Of a stretch of DNA of 43,056 bases, positions 17,103-24,935 are shown in pieces. Below the pieces are notes generated by a model that was not told the origin of the DNA, ran no database searches, and saw only the letters and a program-made list of their open reading frames with translations. The stretch covers positions 1 to 43,056 of the forward strand of contig CAMDMY010000018.1 in NCBI GenBank assembly GCA_945902775.1. Direction: 5' to 3'. The position numbers were made by a program, and so were the translations under genes. How positions within the stretch are numbered: position 1 is the first letter of the stretch; each line of letters opens with the position of its first letter. The stretch comes from Chryseobacterium gleum (lineage in GTDB: Bacteria; Bacteroidota; Bacteroidia; Flavobacteriales_D; Crocinitomicaceae).

Positions 17103-17567
17103 ATGAAATCAATTGTTAGTCTTGCATTCGTTGCAATCATTTTTATTGGATGTCAATCAAAAAGTAGAATTTATTCTGAAAATCAAGAACTTTCTCCTCA
17201 GATGGAATGGTTAAAATCGGATGTCAAAACATTTAAAGTGAAAATAGATGATCCTAAAAAATCATATAAATTGAGTTTGGCTTTTCGTTATACTGAAGGG
17301 TATTCTAGTAAGTTGTTGAAAGTGAGTGTTATTGAAATTTCACCTACTAAAAAGGAAAAGGTAGTAAAGTATGATTTAAAAATTATAAATGAAAAAGGGG
17401 AATATATCGGTGAACCAGGATTAGATATTTGGGACAGTGAACACCTAGTTGAACAAAATAAAAAATATCAAGAAAAAGGAGTTTATACCTATAAAATTGA
17501 ACATCAAATGCCTTCAGATGTTGTGAATATGGCAATGGAAATAGGTTTAATTGTAGATGCGAAATAG
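17103..17567 (+). CDS. GldH-like gliding motility lipoprotein
   Basis: The 154-residue protein has a lipoprotein signal with Cys17 in FIGC, then a single beta-rich domain. The segment GEYIGEPGLDIWDSE, followed by GVYTYKIEHQM and a closing EIGLIVD strand, follows the pattern of GldH, a lipoprotein needed for gliding and T9SS function in Flavobacterium johnsoniae. Length also fits GldH (about 150-160). The match rests on recalled family pattern, so the call is moderate. It follows the PabA/TrpG gene by 48 nt on the same strand and ends at a strong terminator. Confidence 0.6.
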   Translation: MKSIVSLAFVAIIFIGCQSKSRIYSENQELSPQMEWLKSDVKTFKVKIDDPKKSYKLSLAFRYTEGYSSKLLKVSVIEISPTKKEKVVKYDLKIINEKGEYIGEPGLDIWDSEHLVEQNKKYQEKGVYTYKIEHQMPSDVVNMAMEIGLIVDAK

Positions 17568-17582
17568 AGTTTAGTATTTATT

Positions 17583-17626
17583 AAACAACAAAGCCGAATA
17601 AAATAGTTTATTCGGCTTTGTTGTTT
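17583..17626. terminator. Bidirectional terminator between convergent genes
   Basis: A perfect 20-bp stem (17583-17602 with 17607-17626) with a 4-nt ATAG loop and a GCCGAA-containing centre. It sits between the stops of the GldH-like and DUF1569 genes, 15 nt from each. Each arm ends in a T-rich tract in its own reading direction (TTGTTGTTT), so it can stop transcription both ways. Confidence 0.9.
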
Positions 17627-17642
17627 GAAATAGATTAAGGTT

Positions 17643-18095
17643 TTAAACACCAAATTGGCTTAAGTGATGATCTAAATGCTTATAAAACATGTTATTCCAT
17701 TCAGTTTTGTTCAATCTACCAAATGAATGTGATTCTTTTCCATCAAAATGAGATTCGCCCAATTCTTGAGTTGTTGCGATGTAATTTATTAAATTGTTTT
17801 TTTCCGTTTCAAACTCTTTTTCGTTGGTAATAATAAATGCAGGAGCTGTAGGATTGTTTTTTTTATACGATTGATTCGAAACAACTAATTTTTTAACGAA
17901 TAATTTTAGAATTAATTTAGTAAAAGGATTCGGTTTAGGATGTTTTTCAGTATAAATAAATTCGTACGTTACATTGCAATGAGCTAACATTTTAGCAACA
18001 TCCATCTTTCCCCATAAGGCAGGAGTTGAGGGGGATAATTTATTGATTCTTTCAATTATTTCTAAAGAATCTTGTTTATTGAAGATATTATTCAT
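17643..18095 (-). CDS. DUF1569 protein (DinB-like four-helix fold)
   Basis: The 150 residues follow the DUF1569 pattern: an opening helix ending WGKMDVAKMLAHC (His39), a middle with GRLNKTEW, and a final helix with HLDHHLSQFG (His140, His143, His144). The histidines are placed as the metal ligands of the DinB superfamily. Relatives include metal-dependent thiol transferases, but the substrate of DUF1569 proteins is unknown. It is a single-gene unit, facing the GldH-like gene across a terminator. Confidence 0.85.
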   Translation of the reverse strand: MNNIFNKQDSLEIIERINKLSPSTPALWGKMDVAKMLAHCNVTYEFIYTEKHPKPNPFTKLILKLFVKKLVVSNQSYKKNNPTAPAFIITNEKEFETEKNNLINYIATTQELGESHFDGKESHSFGRLNKTEWNNMFYKHLDHHLSQFGV

Positions 18096-18188
18096 TTTCT
18101 ATTTTTTTAACAAGGAATTTAAAACTACAAAAAAAAAGATATGTAAATTGAATTATTTAGTTCAAACTCAAAAAATTAATATTAAAGT

Positions 18189-18196
18189 TATATTTG
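18189..18196 (+). promoter_or_regulatory. -7 element (TATATTTG) of the YidD-like operon
   Basis: Exact TAnnTTTG match ending 16 nt before the ATG at 18213. The -33 element is not clear. It is the only promoter-like site upstream of the three overlapping genes that follow. Confidence 0.55.
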
Positions 18197-18212
18197 CAAT
18201 AAAAATTAGAAT

Positions 18213-18632
18213 ATGAAAGGGATACTACTTTTTTTACTATTGTTCAATATATACTTTTCCTATTCACAAACTAGTTTAAATGATAAACTAATAAAAACGA
18301 CCTTCGAAATTTATCATCCATCTAAGATTTATAAACGTAAATTATTGAATATTAAGGATAAAAGTGTATGGTTTAAAATCAATCCACTGACTTATATGGC
18401 AGCTGGTTCTTTGTATATTTATCAAACTATTTTTTCTGAGCAGATTTCAGCGAATTGCACCTATCATATCTCTTGTTCAGAATTCACGAAAAAAAGCATA
18501 GAAAAAAATGGTTTAATAAAAGGCTCAATTATCGGACTTCATCAACTTTCGAATTGTATTAATGGAAATACACAGCAACATTGTGCCTATAAAATTTCGA
18601 AATCAAATAAGATTCTAAATGAAATTAAATAG
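18213..18632 (+). CDS. YidD-like protein with its own signal peptide
   Basis: The 139-residue protein carries a YidD/DUF37 domain at about 55-120: an amphipathic helix (YIYQTIFSEQI), Cys82, the CSEF phrase with Cys88, the KKSIEKNGLIKGS helix, and LSNC with Cys115. Cys124 follows in QHC. Ordinary YidD is a cytoplasmic, about 80-residue partner of the YidC insertase, found between rnpA and yidC. This one instead has an N-terminal signal peptide (about 1-19, ending YFSYSQ), an added N-terminal segment, and no rnpA or yidC nearby. It would put the cysteine-rich domain in the periplasm. It overlaps the next gene by 14 nt. Confidence 0.82.
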   Translation: MKGILLFLLLFNIYFSYSQTSLNDKLIKTTFEIYHPSKIYKRKLLNIKDKSVWFKINPLTYMAAGSLYIYQTIFSEQISANCTYHISCSEFTKKSIEKNGLIKGSIIGLHQLSNCINGNTQQHCAYKISKSNKILNEIK

Positions 18633-19416
18633 ATTTATTTTTATTATCCCTTTTATACTGCATTTTCCGTATAATTTATTTTCACAGTTTGATTTGAATT
18701 TTATTAACTATTTAAGCGAAAATCATTTAAAAAATGAACATTTTACTTATTTAAATAAACAAAAAAGAGAAGATAATGTAGATTCTGCGGCTTACCTAAA
18801 GGCTAAGTTTTATTTGCAATATACTGATGATTCACTTTTTTTTGATTCTTTTATTGAGTCGATAACTATTTGTAAATCAGATACTTTTTTAATGAATTAT
18901 GCTTCTGTTTATTTTTTAAAATCAACCAATGGAAATAGAGAAAAATGGTTTAATTCAGTTGATTTTAAAACTACAGGTGTCATTTCAAAATTGTGTGATT
19001 CTATTTATTTAAGCACAAATATACCAGCGAAATCAAAGGTTGAATTTTTACCGGAAGAATTGAAAGTTGATTACCTAAATTATTGTAACTATTTCAAAAA
19101 ATCCCCTTTATTAGCAGCATCTTTATCCACTCTTATTCCTGGTTTAGGTCAGTTATATATAGGTAATTTCAAGTCATTTATGACACGAATAACTACTCAA
19201 TCACTTTTTGCTTTTCAATTAATAGAGAGTAATAAAAAGTTAGGATTATATCATCCAATCTCGATTTTAAATGCAAGTTTTTATTCAGTATTTTATTTTG
19301 TTAACATAGTTGGAACATATAGAGATACGAAGGAAAAGAAAGAAGAATTTAAAAACCAATTTTTAATAAATGCGTCAAATTATTTGTCTGATAGGATTGA
19401 TTTTCCTTTGTATTAA
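18619..19416 (+). CDS. Unknown membrane protein with P-G-L-G-Q motif, operon with YidD-like gene
   Basis: The 265-residue protein has a signal peptide or signal anchor (about 1-22), an alpha-helical extracytoplasmic region (about 23-160) and a C-terminal hydrophobic part. The latter opens with STLIPGLGQLYIGNFKS (residues 170-186) and contains two or three membrane helices (about 163-230). The PGLGQxYxG phrase recalls DUF5683 and TM2-like small membrane domains, but no function is established. The ATG lies inside the end of the YidD-like gene (14-nt overlap) and its own end overlaps the next gene by 47 nt, so the three are translated as a unit. The next protein looks like a diverged paralog. 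Confidence 0.75.
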   Translation: MKLNRFIFIIPFILHFPYNLFSQFDLNFINYLSENHLKNEHFTYLNKQKREDNVDSAAYLKAKFYLQYTDDSLFFDSFIESITICKSDTFLMNYASVYFLKSTNGNREKWFNSVDFKTTGVISKLCDSIYLSTNIPAKSKVEFLPEELKVDYLNYCNYFKKSPLLAASLSTLIPGLGQLYIGNFKSFMTRITTQSLFAFQLIESNKKLGLYHPISILNASFYSVFYFVNIVGTYRDTKEKKEEFKNQFLINASNYLSDRIDFPLY

Positions 19417-20188
19417 TTCTCTTTTATCTCAAGAATCGTTAGATTCTAAATTATTGCAATTAGAAGAAAAGATATACGAAGAAATAAATGATACAATCGT
19501 CACTGATTTACTTATTGAAAAAGTAAATCTACTCATGTTAGGGGAGAGTTATGATAATCAAATTTTATCAGAAATAAAGAGGGTAAATACCAATTTAATT
19601 AGTGATAGTATTAAAAGTGTTTTTCTTTGGAATGCTTCACTTATAAGTTATTTGAATAGTGAAACATATACTTCATTGTATTATTTCAATTTATATCAGA
19701 ATTTAGAAAATAATTCTTCAACTGAGAATACCTTATTAAATTTTCTGATAAACACAGGGTATAATGACACAAAAGCTGATTTTTATTTAAATGAACTAAT
19801 TCATAAAGACTCTTTGTTTAACTCTTTAATTTGTTTTAAAGAGGTTCAGAAATATGAATTGAAACATAAAAAAATGTATGGTGTTTTAGGTATGATATTA
19901 CCTGGTTCAGGATTAATTGCAAATCATGAATATCGAAAAGGAATTACCTCTATGGTATTAAACACAGCAACCGTTTTTGCTATGACTTGGTTTGCTAAAC
20001 AAAATTTGTATTTAAATATGTTTGGCTGGGGAAGTAATTTAATTACTAAGTTTTATATTGGAGGACTTAATTTAACTGAAAAAACGGTTTTATTTAGAGA
20101 GGTCAATAAAAAAGAAAAGCTCGCAACGAATTGCGAGCTTCAATTAAAAAATATTCTTGAAAAATATCCTCTAAAAATGAAAAAGTAA
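19370..20188 (+). CDS. Unknown membrane protein with P-G-x-G motif, paralog of the preceding gene
   Basis: The 272-residue protein repeats the plan of its neighbour: signal peptide (about 1-20, ending LLSQ), helical region (about 22-165), then a hydrophobic end that starts with GMILPGSGLIANHEYRKG (residues 174-191). The PG-x-G and the following Y-x-G / YRKG parts line up with PGLGQLYIGNFKS of the previous protein, and the terminal charged segment (VNKKEK) lines up with DTKEKKEE. Function unknown. The ATG at 19370 is 47 nt inside the previous gene in another frame; it is favoured because a clean signal peptide follows directly. Its last codons contain a terminator hairpin for the convergent gene. 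Confidence 0.75.
   Translation: MRQIICLIGLIFLCINSLLSQESLDSKLLQLEEKIYEEINDTIVTDLLIEKVNLLMLGESYDNQILSEIKRVNTNLISDSIKSVFLWNASLISYLNSETYTSLYYFNLYQNLENNSSTENTLLNFLINTGYNDTKADFYLNELIHKDSLFNSLICFKEVQKYELKHKKMYGVLGMILPGSGLIANHEYRKGITSMVLNTATVFAMTWFAKQNLYLNMFGWGSNLITKFYIGGLNLTEKTVLFREVNKKEKLATNCELQLKNILEKYPLKMKK
20117..20140 (-). terminator. Terminator inside the 3' end of a convergent gene
   Basis: A perfect 10-bp stem (AAGCTCGCAA with TTGCGAGCTT) closes a 4-nt CGAA loop. On the minus strand it is followed by a T-rich run (TTCTTTTTTATTG), so it should end the transcript of the 630-residue gene, 53 nt past that gene's stop. The same bases encode KLATNCEL on the plus strand. Confidence 0.75.
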
Positions 20189-20192
20189 ATCC

Positions 20193-22085
20193 TTATTTTT
20201 TAACAGGTTTTGCTTTTGTGTCATTTGTTTTGGTATCCTTTGGTTTAGTTTCTTTCACTTTGGTATCCTTCTTTTTAGGATCCTTACCAGTATTACTTTC
20301 AATTACAGTTAAAACTCCAAGATTTCCATATCCTTTTTTGAAACTCCCATTCATCATCGGAATAATGACCAAATAAGGACAAGCAAGCGAAGCAATACAA
20401 ACTGGAATAGTTGGACCCCATTTTTGTTTAATTACACTATAGTCAACATAAAAACGCCCGTCTAAAACTGTAATAGCAAGTGGATCAACTGATTTTTTCT
20501 CAATGTCATTTTTTTGGTTTACCATGAATGTGTTTTTTGCAGCACTTCCAGTATCATAATCAAAAACAGCATATTCAAATTGATCTCTAAAATCTTTTAA
20601 TCTTTTTCTGCTTTTTCTTGATTTTTTTTCAGCATCTGCTTGGTAATCTGAACCAAAAATAGTGTAGAATTTATTGTTAGCAAAAACAACATTTAAGTCA
20701 TATATACTTGTACCGCTATACGTTTTCTTTCTATCTATATTTGTAGCCCACTCAATTTCTCCTTCGTTATTTACTCTTATAGCAACAACATTACTTTTTT
20801 CACAGTAGTATCTAGTTGTGCAAGATTGACCACCATTTGAGTTAGTAGTACAAGTAGTTACTGAGTAATTATACATTTTTGAACAAAATAATACAACGTC
20901 GTTTTCTACTGTAAACATATCTTCAATTTCAAAGCGATCATCTAATGCTTCAGCATCATTTTCAACAGCTTTAGCTTTTTTCTTTTTACCGAAAACAGGA
21001 GTTTTCTTTTTATCTTCTTTGTCTTTTGAAAAAAGACTTTCAATTGTTTTTTTGTCAAAATAAGTATAACCAAGTGATGCATCGTCAAAAGATCCAGCTT
21101 CAGCTTCAGTGAAAAATAATCCATGAGAACTATTACCTGTAGGGTCCTTGTCTATATCGCAAAAGAAACCGTAAATTCTGACTTTATTTTTATCAATTAC
21201 ATAACTGAAATCATTGATATTTCTTGAATTTTCTTTTAATGTGATTTTAGATAATTCTCCAGATTCAGGCTTTACAGCTGAAAATATACAGTAAGAGAAT
21301 GCTTCGCCTTTTTTTGCATTTTTTCTTTCTTCTTTAGACATGGAAACAAAACTTTTGATGTATATATTTCCATCTTTTCCAAGTTCATAACTAGAAGATA
21401 ATCCTAATGATTTATTACTTTTAAAATTAACTGGTAATTCAACTTGATTTTTAGTTAATTCAGATAATTCTGCATCTATTACACAGTAACTAAAATCAAT
21501 ATTGTCATCTTTTTTTTGAATTTCATGACCAACTACAATTTCATCTCCTGCTTCTCTGTTCGATAAAACAAAAGTAGCTGTACTTGAATATCTTGAGATT
21601 TTAGTTTCTTGAGGAAGGTTAGCAGTATATATTTTTTTTAACTTTTTATCTTTTTTTAGATTTACATCAAAACTTTCACAATATAAAACTTCTTTTTTAT
21701 CTGATTTAGCAGCTGAACGATCAATCCAAAAAACAAAGATTTCATTTGTTCCAACAATTGTTTTATGGTATTCTAAATTTTTATATAACGATTTATTTGC
21801 TGCATTTTCTTTGTATCCTTTTAAAGGAATGCTAGCAATTTTTGCCATTGTTTGTTTATCGAAACAAACCAATCTAATTTTTTTACTTTTACCTGTAGAT
21901 TTTAGATCTAAATTAGTATGCAACGCATAAATGTAATTATCATTCGTGTTGATGTAATGAGAGAAAAATCCATCTTTACTATTTTCATACTCAAATCTTT
22001 CTGACCATTTAAGGTTAAAATCTTGAGAAAAAAGGAGGTTTGTAGTTAAGATACAAACGGTCAAAATTAAAATAATTTTTTTCAT
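20193..22085 (-). CDS. Secreted protein of unknown function, 630 residues, lysine-rich tail
   Basis: The protein has a signal peptide (about 1-20, ending LLFSQ) and a long beta-rich body with repeated strands such as ATFVLSNRE, VVLFCSKMYNY and KFYTIFGSDYQ, which suggests a propeller-like fold, but I recognise no family. A basic insert lies at about 355-375 (KDKEDKKKTPVFGKKKKAK), and a Cys-containing region at about 412-430. The last 30 residues are a low-complexity tail of K-x-T-K units (KDTKVKETKPKDTKTNDTK), with a 12-bp direct repeat at 20229 and 20259. There is no sorting domain. The OmpA gene upstream is on the same strand, 96 nt away. The signal peptide places it in the periplasm or outside. 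Confidence 0.75.
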   Translation of the reverse strand: MKKIILILTVCILTTNLLFSQDFNLKWSERFEYENSKDGFFSHYINTNDNYIYALHTNLDLKSTGKSKKIRLVCFDKQTMAKIASIPLKGYKENAANKSLYKNLEYHKTIVGTNEIFVFWIDRSAAKSDKKEVLYCESFDVNLKKDKKLKKIYTANLPQETKISRYSSTATFVLSNREAGDEIVVGHEIQKKDDNIDFSYCVIDAELSELTKNQVELPVNFKSNKSLGLSSSYELGKDGNIYIKSFVSMSKEERKNAKKGEAFSYCIFSAVKPESGELSKITLKENSRNINDFSYVIDKNKVRIYGFFCDIDKDPTGNSSHGLFFTEAEAGSFDDASLGYTYFDKKTIESLFSKDKEDKKKTPVFGKKKKAKAVENDAEALDDRFEIEDMFTVENDVVLFCSKMYNYSVTTCTTNSNGGQSCTTRYYCEKSNVVAIRVNNEGEIEWATNIDRKKTYSGTSIYDLNVVFANNKFYTIFGSDYQADAEKKSRKSRKRLKDFRDQFEYAVFDYDTGSAAKNTFMVNQKNDIEKKSVDPLAITVLDGRFYVDYSVIKQKWGPTIPVCIASLACPYLVIIPMMNGSFKKGYGNLGVLTVIESNTGKDPKKKDTKVKETKPKDTKTNDTKAKPVKK

Positions 22086-22146
22086 TTTGGTTTTAGATAA
22101 AGTTTTAAAAATTTTGATAAAATTAGTTTTAAATTTTCAAACTACA

Positions 22147-22176
22147 ACAAATCGAGCTTCAATTTTAACGATTTGT
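22147..22176. terminator. Possible weak terminator after the OmpA gene
   Basis: An 8-bp perfect inverted repeat (ACAAATCG with CGATTTGT) with a 14-nt loop lies just after the OmpA stop. There is no clear T-run after it on the minus strand, so it may not terminate and could be a chance hairpin. Confidence 0.3.
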
Positions 22177-22181
22177 ATTTT

Positions 22182-23048
22182 TTATTTATAGATAAATTCA
22201 AAATCAACTCGTCTGTTGTGCTTTTTTCCATCCGGAGTTTTGTTGGTGTCAATAGGATTCTTTTCTCCTTTAAATTCAATGTTCAATTTGTCGACTTTAA
22301 TTCCATTAGCAACAAAGAAATCGATAATTGCTTGTGACCTTCTTCGAGATAAATCTTCATTGTAAATATCAGAACCATCAGAATCAGTATGTCCGGTAAT
22401 TTGAACTCTTAGATCAGAATGGCCATTTACAATTCGAATCATTTTAAGTAAGAATTTTTCGTATTCAGGTTTTATAATTGCTTGGTCTACATCGAAATAG
22501 ATTGGCTCAAATACAAATTCACTTCGTTCTTTCATTCTAATTTCAGGCGCGTTTAAACCTAGTTTTAAGTCATTTTTAAAAGCATCAAGCCAGTTTTGAG
22601 TTAGAATAACTTTTTCATCAGCCGAAAAGACTGCTGTAGATCTATACAGAATTATTTTTCCTGAATTTGATCTACAATCTGTACTTTTAAATCGTCCTTC
22701 TAAGTATCCTGTACTATCGTTGTATGTTAAATTTGCTTCAAAAAGACACCAAGTAGTTTTGCTTGATGATTTCTTTTTTTCGATCATTAACTGTTTGAAT
22801 TTAATTTGATTTCCCGTAAACTCACCTTTTAATTTTTTAATAGCATAAAAATCAGTCGAATAATATTCTTCACGAGATTTTCCTTCAACTGTTTTTCCTG
22901 ATAAATTAAAATTGGTAAATACTATCGAACCTTGTTCTGTTTTTTGACCATCTAAAATAATGATTCCTTGCCAAAGTCCTTTAAAATCAACTTGAGCGCT
23001 GCTGTAAAATGCGCTGATAATTAAATATATGTAGAGTATTTTTTTCAT
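22182..23048 (-). CDS. OmpA family outer-membrane-associated protein
   Basis: From the ATG at 23048 the protein is 288 residues: signal peptide (about 1-19, ending SSAQ), a beta-rich domain (about 20-150) that starts VDFKGLWQGIIILDG and resembles lipocalin-like strands, and a C-terminal OmpA domain (about 178-288). The latter has the peptidoglycan-binding pattern YFDVDQAIIKPEYE, ITGHTDSDGSD and NEDLSRRRSQAI. It would anchor an outer-membrane or periplasmic structure to the cell wall. The frame is open to an upstream ATG at 23096, but this adds a charged, non-signal segment, so the later ATG is chosen. Confidence 0.87.
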   Translation of the reverse strand: MKKILYIYLIISAFYSSAQVDFKGLWQGIIILDGQKTEQGSIVFTNFNLSGKTVEGKSREEYYSTDFYAIKKLKGEFTGNQIKFKQLMIEKKKSSSKTTWCLFEANLTYNDSTGYLEGRFKSTDCRSNSGKIILYRSTAVFSADEKVILTQNWLDAFKNDLKLGLNAPEIRMKERSEFVFEPIYFDVDQAIIKPEYEKFLLKMIRIVNGHSDLRVQITGHTDSDGSDIYNEDLSRRRSQAIIDFFVANGIKVDKLNIEFKGEKNPIDTNKTPDGKKHNRRVDFEFIYK

Positions 23049-23117
23049 TCTTATATTCTGTATTCGTAAAAGGTCAAAAAATGTTCCATAATCCATTATT
23101 TATTCTCAATTCTAAAG

Positions 23118-23125
23118 TATATTTG
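23118..23125 (+). promoter_or_regulatory. -7 element (TATATTTG) of the glutathione peroxidase gene
   Basis: Exact TAnnTTTG match ending 18 nt before the ATG at 23144. An in-frame upstream ATG at 23081 lies before this site and so would be outside the message. Confidence 0.55.
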
Positions 23126-23143
23126 TTTGTAAAAAAAAGAAAT

Positions 23144-23692
23144 ATGAAATCATTAATTTTAAGTTTATTCGTTATTATGACATTTGCATTTGTTTCATCA
23201 GAAGGTTCAGGTAATTCAATTCACAAGTTTAAAGTGAAAGATTTGTATGGTAATGATTTTGATTTCTCTACTTTAAAAGGTAAAAAAATCATGGTTGTTA
23301 ATACAGCTTCAAAATGTGGTTTAACTCCTCAATATGAACAATTAGAGGCTTTGTATGAAAAATACAAAGGTCAAAATTTTATAATTATTGGATTTCCAGC
23401 AAACGATTTTATGAGTCAAGAACCAGGAACAAATTCTGAAATTGCTGAATTTTGTAAAAAGAATTACGGAGTTTCATTTCCAATGATGGATAAAGTGGTT
23501 GTTAAAGGAAAAGATAAATGTGAGGTGTATAAATTCTTAACTGAAAAATCGTTAAATGGAGTTGAAGAAAGTTCAGTGAAATGGAATTTTCAAAAATATC
23601 TTTTAAATGAAGAAGGTGTTTTAGTGAAAGTGATAAGTCCGACAACTTTACCGAATGATGATTCTATAATTGAATGGATTGAAGGGAAATAG
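23144..23692 (+). CDS. Secreted thiol (glutathione/thioredoxin) peroxidase, GPx family
   Basis: From the ATG at 23144 the protein has 182 residues: signal peptide (about 1-19) and a thioredoxin-fold GPx domain. The catalytic tetrad is Cys58 in NTASKCGLTPQY (cysteine, not selenocysteine), Gln92 in FMSQEPG, Trp147 and Asn148 in KWNF. The common FPCNQF phrase is FPANDF here. Cys104 in AEFCKKNYGVSFP sits where the resolving cysteine of thioredoxin-dependent members lies. It would reduce hydrogen or lipid peroxides in the periplasm, probably with thioredoxin-like donors. The next genes follow closely (17 and 6 nt gaps), suggesting one transcript. Confidence 0.9.
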   Translation: MKSLILSLFVIMTFAFVSSEGSGNSIHKFKVKDLYGNDFDFSTLKGKKIMVVNTASKCGLTPQYEQLEALYEKYKGQNFIIIGFPANDFMSQEPGTNSEIAEFCKKNYGVSFPMMDKVVVKGKDKCEVYKFLTEKSLNGVEESSVKWNFQKYLLNEEGVLVKVISPTTLPNDDSIIEWIEGK

Positions 23693-23709
23693 GATTGAAA
23701 TAAACTAAA

Positions 23710-24084
23710 ATGAAGTTAAATCAAATCACAATCCCATCTCTTGATGTTGAAAAAGCAATTGAATTTTATGAATTATTAGGTTTTACATTGATCGTTAAAT
23801 CAATTCCTAATTACGTACGATTTATTTGTCCCGATCAAGAAAATACATTTTCAATACATAAGGTGGAAAAATTACCAAATGAAGATGGAATTTGGATTTA
23901 TTTTGAATGTGAGAATTTGGATCAGCAAGTTCAAGAATTCATCACTAAAGGATTAGTATTTGAAGAACTTCCGATTGATCAAGTTTGGTTATGGAGAGAA
24001 GCCAGATTGCGCGATTTAGATGATAATTTAATTATTCTTTATTCTGCAGGAGAAAATAGATTAAATCCACCATGGAAAATATAA
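23710..24084 (+). CDS. VOC (glyoxalase/bleomycin-resistance fold) protein
   Basis: The 124 residues make one pair of beta-alpha-beta-beta-beta modules. It opens LNQITIPSLDVEKAIEFYELLGFTLIV and ends RDLDDNLIILYSAGENR, both typical of the vicinal oxygen chelate superfamily. Metal-ligand positions are only partly evident, and the reaction cannot be assigned. It follows the peroxidase gene after 17 nt and precedes the hydrolase gene by 6 nt. Confidence 0.85.
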   Translation: MKLNQITIPSLDVEKAIEFYELLGFTLIVKSIPNYVRFICPDQENTFSIHKVEKLPNEDGIWIYFECENLDQQVQEFITKGLVFEELPIDQVWLWREARLRDLDDNLIILYSAGENRLNPPWKI

Positions 24085-24090
24085 ACTCGC

Positions 24091-24852
24091 ATGAAATTCT
24101 GTGTTTTAAATAGTTTTTTCATTTTATTTTTCAATACTTTATTATGTCAATCAATCGATTCTGTTTCCTATTCGGTTAAATCAGAAAGATTGGACTATTT
24201 TGATAGCGTAAGAAATAGAAAAATATCTATAGAAATTTACAAACCTAAAGTTGATCAACTTATTGTTAATCAAAAAGTTGTTGTTTTTAGTCATGGATAT
24301 GGTTTTAATCGGGGAGATTCTTACTTAGGATATTCTTATATAGGTGAATATTTGGCTTCTAAAGGCTATTTTGTGATAAGTATTCAGCACGAGCAGAAAG
24401 GAGATGATTCTCTTGCTATGAAAGGAAATCTTCAAGAGTTAAGAAAACCAAATTGGTTGAAAGGAGTTCAAAATATCAAGTTTGTATTAAATCAAATTCA
24501 TTCAGATTATCTGAATTTGAATACGAATCAAATCATTTTAATTGGACATTCAAACGGAGGCGATATGTCGATGTTATTTACCCAAATGTATCCTGAATTA
24601 GTTCATAAAGTAATTTCTCTAGATAATCGAAGAGTTTCATTACCAAGAGTAAGTTATCCTTGCGTGTATTCTATTCGTTCAAGTGATCAATTACCTGACG
24701 AGGGAGTTTTACCTTCGTTTGAAGAGCAGTGTCTACATAACATCACAATCGTAGAATTGCCAAATACAATCCATAATGATATGGCAAATAATGCCTCTAA
24801 AAAACAGAAAACGGAAATTTTGAATCTTATTTGGAAATTTTTGGAGGAGTAA
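24091..24852 (+). CDS. Secreted alpha/beta hydrolase (dienelactone hydrolase/PAF acetylhydrolase-like)
   Basis: The 253-residue protein has a signal peptide (about 1-19, ending LLCQ) and an alpha/beta hydrolase fold: oxyanion-side phrase VVVFSHGYGFNRG, nucleophile elbow GHSNGG (Ser154), an acid candidate in VISLDNRRV and a late His in NTIHNDM. It should hydrolyse an ester or related bond in the periplasm or outside; substrate unknown. It is the last gene of the likely peroxidase-VOC-hydrolase transcript; an 83-nt AT-rich gap follows. Confidence 0.85.
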   Translation: MKFCVLNSFFILFFNTLLCQSIDSVSYSVKSERLDYFDSVRNRKISIEIYKPKVDQLIVNQKVVVFSHGYGFNRGDSYLGYSYIGEYLASKGYFVISIQHEQKGDDSLAMKGNLQELRKPNWLKGVQNIKFVLNQIHSDYLNLNTNQIILIGHSNGGDMSMLFTQMYPELVHKVISLDNRRVSLPRVSYPCVYSIRSSDQLPDEGVLPSFEEQCLHNITIVELPNTIHNDMANNASKKQKTEILNLIWKFLEE

Positions 24853-24935
24853 ACAGTATTATTAGCTAATTTTAATACCAGTTCAATGAGTATTGAAAAG
24901 GAAAATTTTAAATTAATTTAAATAGATATATAAAT

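Noticed and set aside
18213-18632. Haemolysin (old label of the YidD family)
   Set aside because: The label comes from an early misassignment of the family; nothing in the sequence suggests a toxin.
23049-23096. N-terminal extension of the OmpA protein to an upstream ATG
   Set aside because: It adds a charged stretch before a clear signal peptide that begins at 23048.
23081-23143. N-terminal extension of the glutathione peroxidase to an upstream ATG
   Set aside because: The extension spans the promoter element at 23118-23125, and the signal peptide starts at 23144.
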